From an uncultured bacterium (GTDB taxonomy: Bacteria; Bacillota_A; Clostridia; Lachnospirales; Lachnospiraceae): a DNA stretch of 26,431 nt. A model generated the notes under the pieces. That model had not been told where the DNA came from. It ran no database searches and saw only the letters and a list, made by a program, of their open reading frames with translations. Each line of letters begins with the position of its first letter. Position 1 is the stretch's first letter. This document shows, one piece after another, positions 23,047-26,431 of the stretch. Made by a program: the position numbers and the translations under genes. The DNA lies in contig CAJMOO010000022.1 of assembly GCA_905215045.1 (NCBI GenBank), forward strand, positions 1 through 26,431, written 5' to 3'.

Positions 23047-24573
23047 TTAATACTTTAATACTGCTCTTACTGCATCAGCTATTTTTTCTACTTTTGGTCC
23101 ATAAATAACTTGTATATGTGATTCACTTGGTTTTACGATTCCAAGACAGCCTGTTTTCTTTAATTCTTCTTCATTTACAATAGACATATCTTTTACATCA
23201 ACACGTAATCTTGAAATACAGTTGTTTACAACTTCAATGTTATCAAATCCACCCAGACCATCAATAATAGTAGTTGCAAGATTTTTCATTTTTTCATCTA
23301 CGCTTAATCCTGTAGCATCGTCTTCTTCCTCATCGGCTGCTACATCAATAGAAATGTTCTTACGTGATAGATACCATTTAAATACCACATAGTAGATTAC
23401 TGCGTAAAAAACTCCAACGATTGGAATCCAATACCAATGTGAACCTGGTTGGAATACACCCCAGATAAAGAAGTCAATAATTCCTCCCCCAGTATTTCCT
23501 ACAATAACTCCTAAAACTGACATCAGCATGAAAGAGATACCACCCATAATAGAATGAAATAAGAATAACATTGGTGCAATGAACATAAAGGAAAATTCCA
23601 TTGGTTCTGTGATACCAGATACAAAACTTGCTGCAACACCAGCAATCATTAATGCTTTTACTTTTTTCTTCTTTTCTTCAGGAGATGTCTGATAGATTGC
23701 AAGTGCTGCTCCTGGAAGTCCAAACATCATAAATGGCATCTTTCCTTGTCCAAGGAACTGTGTATACTGCTGAAGATCTGTTAGAGGAACTTTATCTACG
23801 TACTGTAAGAAAATATTTAAGCATCCTTCTACGCCTTTATATGTTCCACCTAATGGTGTTGTTCTAAATAATGAATTTAATACATGATGGAGTCCTGTTG
23901 GAATCAACAATCGTTCTAATGTACCGAAAATAAATACTCCAAATGCTCCTGCTGAATGAATCAATGAACCTAATCCATTGATACCTACTGAGATTGGTTC
24001 CCAGATTAGTGGCATTACAAGACCGATCAATGACATTGTTACAATTACGATCAGTGCTACGAATCGTTTTCCACCATAAAATGCGATTGCTGCTGGAAAC
24101 TGTACTTTATGATATTTATTATGCAGCCATGCTGTTACAAGACCTGCAAGGATACCTGCTGTTGCACCCATATCTACTGTTTCTACTCCTAATGTAGGAG
24201 AAATCTTCATGGCACTAAAATCCATAATACCTGTTCCGATGATACAGCTGCTGGCTACTAAGAATGCATAGTATCCTAAAAATCCTGCAAATGCCGCTAC
24301 ACCTTTATCTTCTTTTGCAAGTCCCATTGCAATCGAAATTGAGAACAAAACTGGCATCAATGTAAATACAATCCCTGATACTTTATTTAATGTTGAAATA
24401 ATAAACAATGGTACAGTTGCTGCTAAAAATGGAATTGCTCCCTGCACCTGCGGTTTCATAAATGCGGACGTAAGTCCAAGGACGATACCGCACGCAGCTA
24501 AAGCTGCGATTGGCATCATAAGACTTCTTCCCAGATCAGAGAAGAAATTCATAATTTTATTTTTCATAATCAA
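23047..24573 (-). CDS. PTS alpha-glucoside/maltose-type permease EIICB
   Basis: A 508-residue membrane transporter of the glucose-maltose-N-acetylglucosamine PTS class. The EIIC part (~1-395) holds about ten hydrophobic segments, with GFLGYYAFL and the signature TGITEPMEFSFMFIAP seen as SGITEPMEFSFMF. A linker and EIIB domain (~425-508) follow; the phospho-Cys is C452 in NNCISRLRVDVKD. It imports a disaccharide and phosphorylates it at C6. No EIIA is fused, so the separate EIIA-Glc at 20914-21384 is the likely donor. The frame opens at TTG 24573 with AGGAA 7 nt upstream; ATG 24567 is an alternative start. It is downstream of, and probably co-transcribed with, the GH4 gene (57-nt gap). Substrate inferred from that neighbour. 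Confidence 0.9.
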   Translation of the reverse strand: MIMKNKIMNFFSDLGRSLMMPIAALAACGIVLGLTSAFMKPQVQGAIPFLAATVPLFIISTLNKVSGIVFTLMPVLFSISIAMGLAKEDKGVAAFAGFLGYYAFLVASSCIIGTGIMDFSAMKISPTLGVETVDMGATAGILAGLVTAWLHNKYHKVQFPAAIAFYGGKRFVALIVIVTMSLIGLVMPLIWEPISVGINGLGSLIHSAGAFGVFIFGTLERLLIPTGLHHVLNSLFRTTPLGGTYKGVEGCLNIFLQYVDKVPLTDLQQYTQFLGQGKMPFMMFGLPGAALAIYQTSPEEKKKKVKALMIAGVAASFVSGITEPMEFSFMFIAPMLFLFHSIMGGISFMLMSVLGVIVGNTGGGIIDFFIWGVFQPGSHWYWIPIVGVFYAVIYYVVFKWYLSRKNISIDVAADEEEDDATGLSVDEKMKNLATTIIDGLGGFDNIEVVNNCISRLRVDVKDMSIVNEEELKKTGCLGIVKPSESHIQVIYGPKVEKIADAVRAVLKY

Positions 24574-24630
24574 ACACCATTTCCTAATTTATAATACATT
24601 TACATCTCTTTTCTTATAAATATAGTATGC

Positions 24631-25956
24631 TTATTTTAATTCTGGCCACATACCTTTGTTTGCTTCAATCAATTCATCTAAAATTGTTCTTGCTACCTTT
24701 GCATCATTAATCAGGCGGTTTAATGTAAATGCCTGTAATGCTTTCTGGTAAGAATTCTCAAAGAATGCATCTACAAGAACTTTTTCACAAGACACCTGCT
24801 GTACAAGAAGTCCTAAGTAGAATTGAGGAATATTTCCAACTCTCATTGGGCGTGGTCCATTGATTCCAAGTTCACATACTACTTCTACCATTGCATCGTC
24901 CTGCATATTAGCAATCGCTCCGTTATTTTCTACGATTAAAATGAAACGTCCTAATGTATTGAATGCAATCGCTTCTGCAACTTTAATCATCATTTCTGCA
25001 TGTGCATCTGAAATTGCATGGAATTTATCTCCAAGTTTTCCTTCTTTGATGACTTCTGCACACTCTGTAAATACACGTTTTTCACGACCATCGATAACTT
25101 CATCGGCACGAGTATATTCTGGATTCAAATGACTTGCCTTATATTCTGGATACAGATAATATCCATCATATGTATTTGGCAGATAGTCTGGAAAGTCTTC
25201 TAACATTGTTTGAACAAATCCATAAGTGTCAAGCCATGACTGGTCTCTCTGTTCTGCATCCTGTGGAAGAAATCCTTTTTCTTTTACGATCTGTCTTACT
25301 TTTGGAAGTAAATCTTCTCCTGTATTTTTGTCATAAATATGTGTGAACCATCCATAATGATTTAATCCAAAGTATACTGGATCAAGATCTTCCCAGTCAT
25401 ATCCTAACAAACGGCTTGTGGAACGTACTACATTTTCTGGCTGATCACAGATATTTAAGATTTTCTTATCATCTGGGAATTCTCTTCTTAATGCCTCTGC
25501 AACGATCGCTGCTGGGTTTGAGTAGTTTAAGATCCATGCTTCTGGTGAATACTGGCGGATCTGATGAATTGCTTCGATCATATCTACACAAGAACGTAAT
25601 CCATATGCCATACCACCGGCTCCACATGTTTCCTGTCCGATCTTTCCATGAGCTAGTGGAATATGTTCATCCTCTCTTCTCATTGGAAGACCACCAGCAC
25701 GCATCTGCATGAAAATGAAGTCCATATCCTGATATGCCTCTGCTGGATCTGTTGTGTAGGAAAAATCTAATTCGGGATATCTTTCACTGAACATGATATC
25801 TCCATACTGACCGATCGGTTTCTGTCTTTCCCCATCGATATCAAATAAGACAAGTTTATTTAATGGAAACTCTTCCTGCATACGAGCAAATGATTTTAAA
25901 AATCCAAGTGTATATGTGCTTCCTCCGCCTACGATACATACGTTATATTTTTTCAT
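24631..25956 (-). CDS. 6-phospho-alpha-glucosidase, glycoside hydrolase family 4
   Basis: A 441-residue GH4 enzyme, the same length as B. subtilis GlvA. It needs NAD+ and Mn2+ and hydrolyses maltose-6'-phosphate and related alpha-glucoside 6-phosphates by a redox mechanism. The Rossmann motif is VCIVGGGSTYTLG (6-18). The metal ligands C170 and H200 (GLNHYGW) are present. The motif reads ICDQP with Asp at 171, where phospho-alpha-glucosidases have Asp and phospho-beta-glucosidases have Asn. Tyr263 in NTYDGYYL matches the catalytic base. Together these support the alpha specificity. AAGGAG precedes ATG 25956. It is the first gene of the EIICB operon. Symbols glvA or malH would fit; I leave it blank because the exact sugar is not proven. 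Confidence 0.92.
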   Translation of the reverse strand: MKKYNVCIVGGGSTYTLGFLKSFARMQEEFPLNKLVLFDIDGERQKPIGQYGDIMFSERYPELDFSYTTDPAEAYQDMDFIFMQMRAGGLPMRREDEHIPLAHGKIGQETCGAGGMAYGLRSCVDMIEAIHQIRQYSPEAWILNYSNPAAIVAEALRREFPDDKKILNICDQPENVVRSTSRLLGYDWEDLDPVYFGLNHYGWFTHIYDKNTGEDLLPKVRQIVKEKGFLPQDAEQRDQSWLDTYGFVQTMLEDFPDYLPNTYDGYYLYPEYKASHLNPEYTRADEVIDGREKRVFTECAEVIKEGKLGDKFHAISDAHAEMMIKVAEAIAFNTLGRFILIVENNGAIANMQDDAMVEVVCELGINGPRPMRVGNIPQFYLGLLVQQVSCEKVLVDAFFENSYQKALQAFTLNRLINDAKVARTILDELIEANKGMWPELK

Positions 25957-26074
25957 TTTTAACTTCTCCTTGTGATTGCTTTTATAAACTTCTTTGTTAT
26001 AACTTTCGTGAATGATCCGGCCAGATTTATTTACGAATTTGGGTTTTTGTTTGCATCTCTTGTTTACAGTTATT

Positions 26075-26103
26075 ACTATAGCTGAAACGGTTTTAATTGT
26101 AAA
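26075..26103 (-). promoter_or_regulatory. Promoter of the GH4-EIICB operon
   Basis: On the minus strand TTTACA (26098-26103) and TATAGT (26075-26080) have a 17-nt spacer. It contains AAAACCGTTTCAG, which weakly resembles a CcpA cre site but misses several consensus positions. About 120 nt of leader precede the GH4 start. Confidence 0.6.
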
Positions 26104-26149
26104 TATTTTTACTGATTGTAGGTTTGTATGTTGAACATTGTTATTTATT

Positions 26150-26165
26150 ACATTTTACGTAATGT
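26150..26165. promoter_or_regulatory. Palindrome upstream of the GH4 promoter
   Basis: ACATTTTACGTAATGT has outer arms ACATT and AATGT and the perfect core TTACGTAA (26155-26162). It lies about 50 nt upstream of the -35 of the GH4 operon and next to the IS element end. Could be an activator site; no family match. Confidence 0.3.
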
Positions 26166-26174
26166 TTTACATGT

Positions 26175-26312
26175 ATAATCAAAACCACCGGCTTAGCCGG
26201 TGGTTTGTACTAGCCCTATAAGGGCTTATTACCGACGCTAAGTCTAAAGACCCATCGAATTTGGTTCGCCAACTGTACCGTCATTTACTTATTAAGCCCT
26301 ACGGGGCTTATT
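26175..26312 (-). mobile_element. Structured terminal region of an IS200/IS605-family element
   Basis: Three perfect hairpins follow the transposase stop. They are 26293-26310 (TAAGCCC, loop TACG, GGGCTTA), 26212-26226 (AGCCCT, loop ATA, AGGGCT) and 26182-26206 (AAACCACCGGC, loop TTA, GCCGGTGGTTT; 11 bp). The last is the subterminal hairpin expected at the right end of IS200/IS605 elements, so the element probably ends near 26175-26181, next to the GH4 leader. Between the hairpins lies a ~65-nt segment of non-repetitive sequence without an ORF. Total ~135 nt is long for a plain transposon end. Confidence 0.7.
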
Positions 26313-26431
26313 TTATTTATTTTGGTTTACTGGCTCACCCGTAAACGGGTCAATATATTCTTTTAGTGTCATCTGATCATACTCTAAATCATTTTGTAAT
26401 TGATTTTGAATATATTCTTGTATCTTCTTTG
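26313..26431 (-). CDS. tnpA: IS200/IS605-family transposase TnpA (3' part, cut by the window edge)
   Basis: The last 38 codons before TAA at 26313-26315 read EYIQNQLQNDLEYDQMTLKE followed by YIDPFTGEPVNQNK. This is the C-terminal helix region of the Y1 (HUH) single-strand transposase, with the YIxxQ and KEYxDPF motifs known for Clostridia copies. The catalytic HUH and Tyr lie outside the window. No tnpB is seen on this side. This copy differs in sequence from the decayed one at the left edge, so they are separate elements. Confidence 0.75.
   Translation of the reverse strand, partial: KKIQEYIQNQLQNDLEYDQMTLKEYIDPFTGEPVNQNK

Noticed and set aside
26081..26097. CcpA cre site in the GH4 promoter spacer
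   Set aside because: AAAACCGTTTCAG has the CG centre but misses about three consensus positions of TGNAANCGNWNNCA on either alignment; too weak to call.

Overview
The window reads as a low-GC Firmicutes (Clostridia) chromosome, most likely a gut Lachnospiraceae. The reasons are A+T-rich intergenic DNA, strong AGGAGG-type ribosome binding sites, VanW and MutS2 proteins of clostridial type, PTS sugar uptake, RpiR regulators, a CmpB-type membrane protein, a GGDEF protein with a PAS-like tail, and IS200/IS605 elements at both edges. An Anaerostipes-like genus is a guess only. Most of the window is ordinary chromosomal backbone; the accessory signals sit in intergenic DNA and toward the right end.

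Left part (1-6011): a decayed IS200/IS605 tnpA lies at the edge. A probable seven-gene minus-strand operon follows, read from a good promoter at 5983-6011 to a terminator at 317-347: a DnaQ-type exonuclease, a 30-residue membrane peptide missed by ordinary ORF cut-offs, a VanW/G5 envelope protein, an AIR-synthase/HypE-like protein, an Lrp/AsnC regulator, a class I aminotransferase and TrmL. Genes overlap or nearly touch, so translational coupling is likely.

Middle (6012-17190): two tandem Cof-type HAD phosphatases (+) end at a large imperfect hairpin (8073-8232) that separates them from the convergent RNA genes rlmD and yhaM (-). Polyphosphate kinase ppk1 (-) diverges from mutS2 and a CmpB-like membrane protein (+). 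A perfect 25-bp hairpin terminator then separates these from an orphan mannitol/fructose-type EIIA (-).

Right (17191-26431): a ketopantoate-reductase-like gene and a membrane GGDEF protein form a minus-strand pair. A clostridial AAA-type ATPase of unknown role (+) follows, with a promoter embedded in an A+T-rich palindrome. After it comes what looks like a complete alpha-glucoside (maltose-type) PTS locus: EIIA-Glc (-), two tandem overlapping RpiR regulators (+), EIICB (-) and a GH4 6-phospho-alpha-glucosidase (-). EIICB imports and phosphorylates the disaccharide using phosphate passed through EIIA, GH4 cleaves the 6-phosphate product, and the RpiR pair probably senses a sugar phosphate. The window ends in the 3' part of a second IS200/IS605 tnpA with a strongly structured terminal region.

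I found no tRNA, rRNA, CRISPR array or phage genes. The most unusual items are the ATPase promoter palindrome, the 160-nt hairpin at 8073-8232, the coupled 30-aa membrane peptide, and the structured end of the right-edge IS element.
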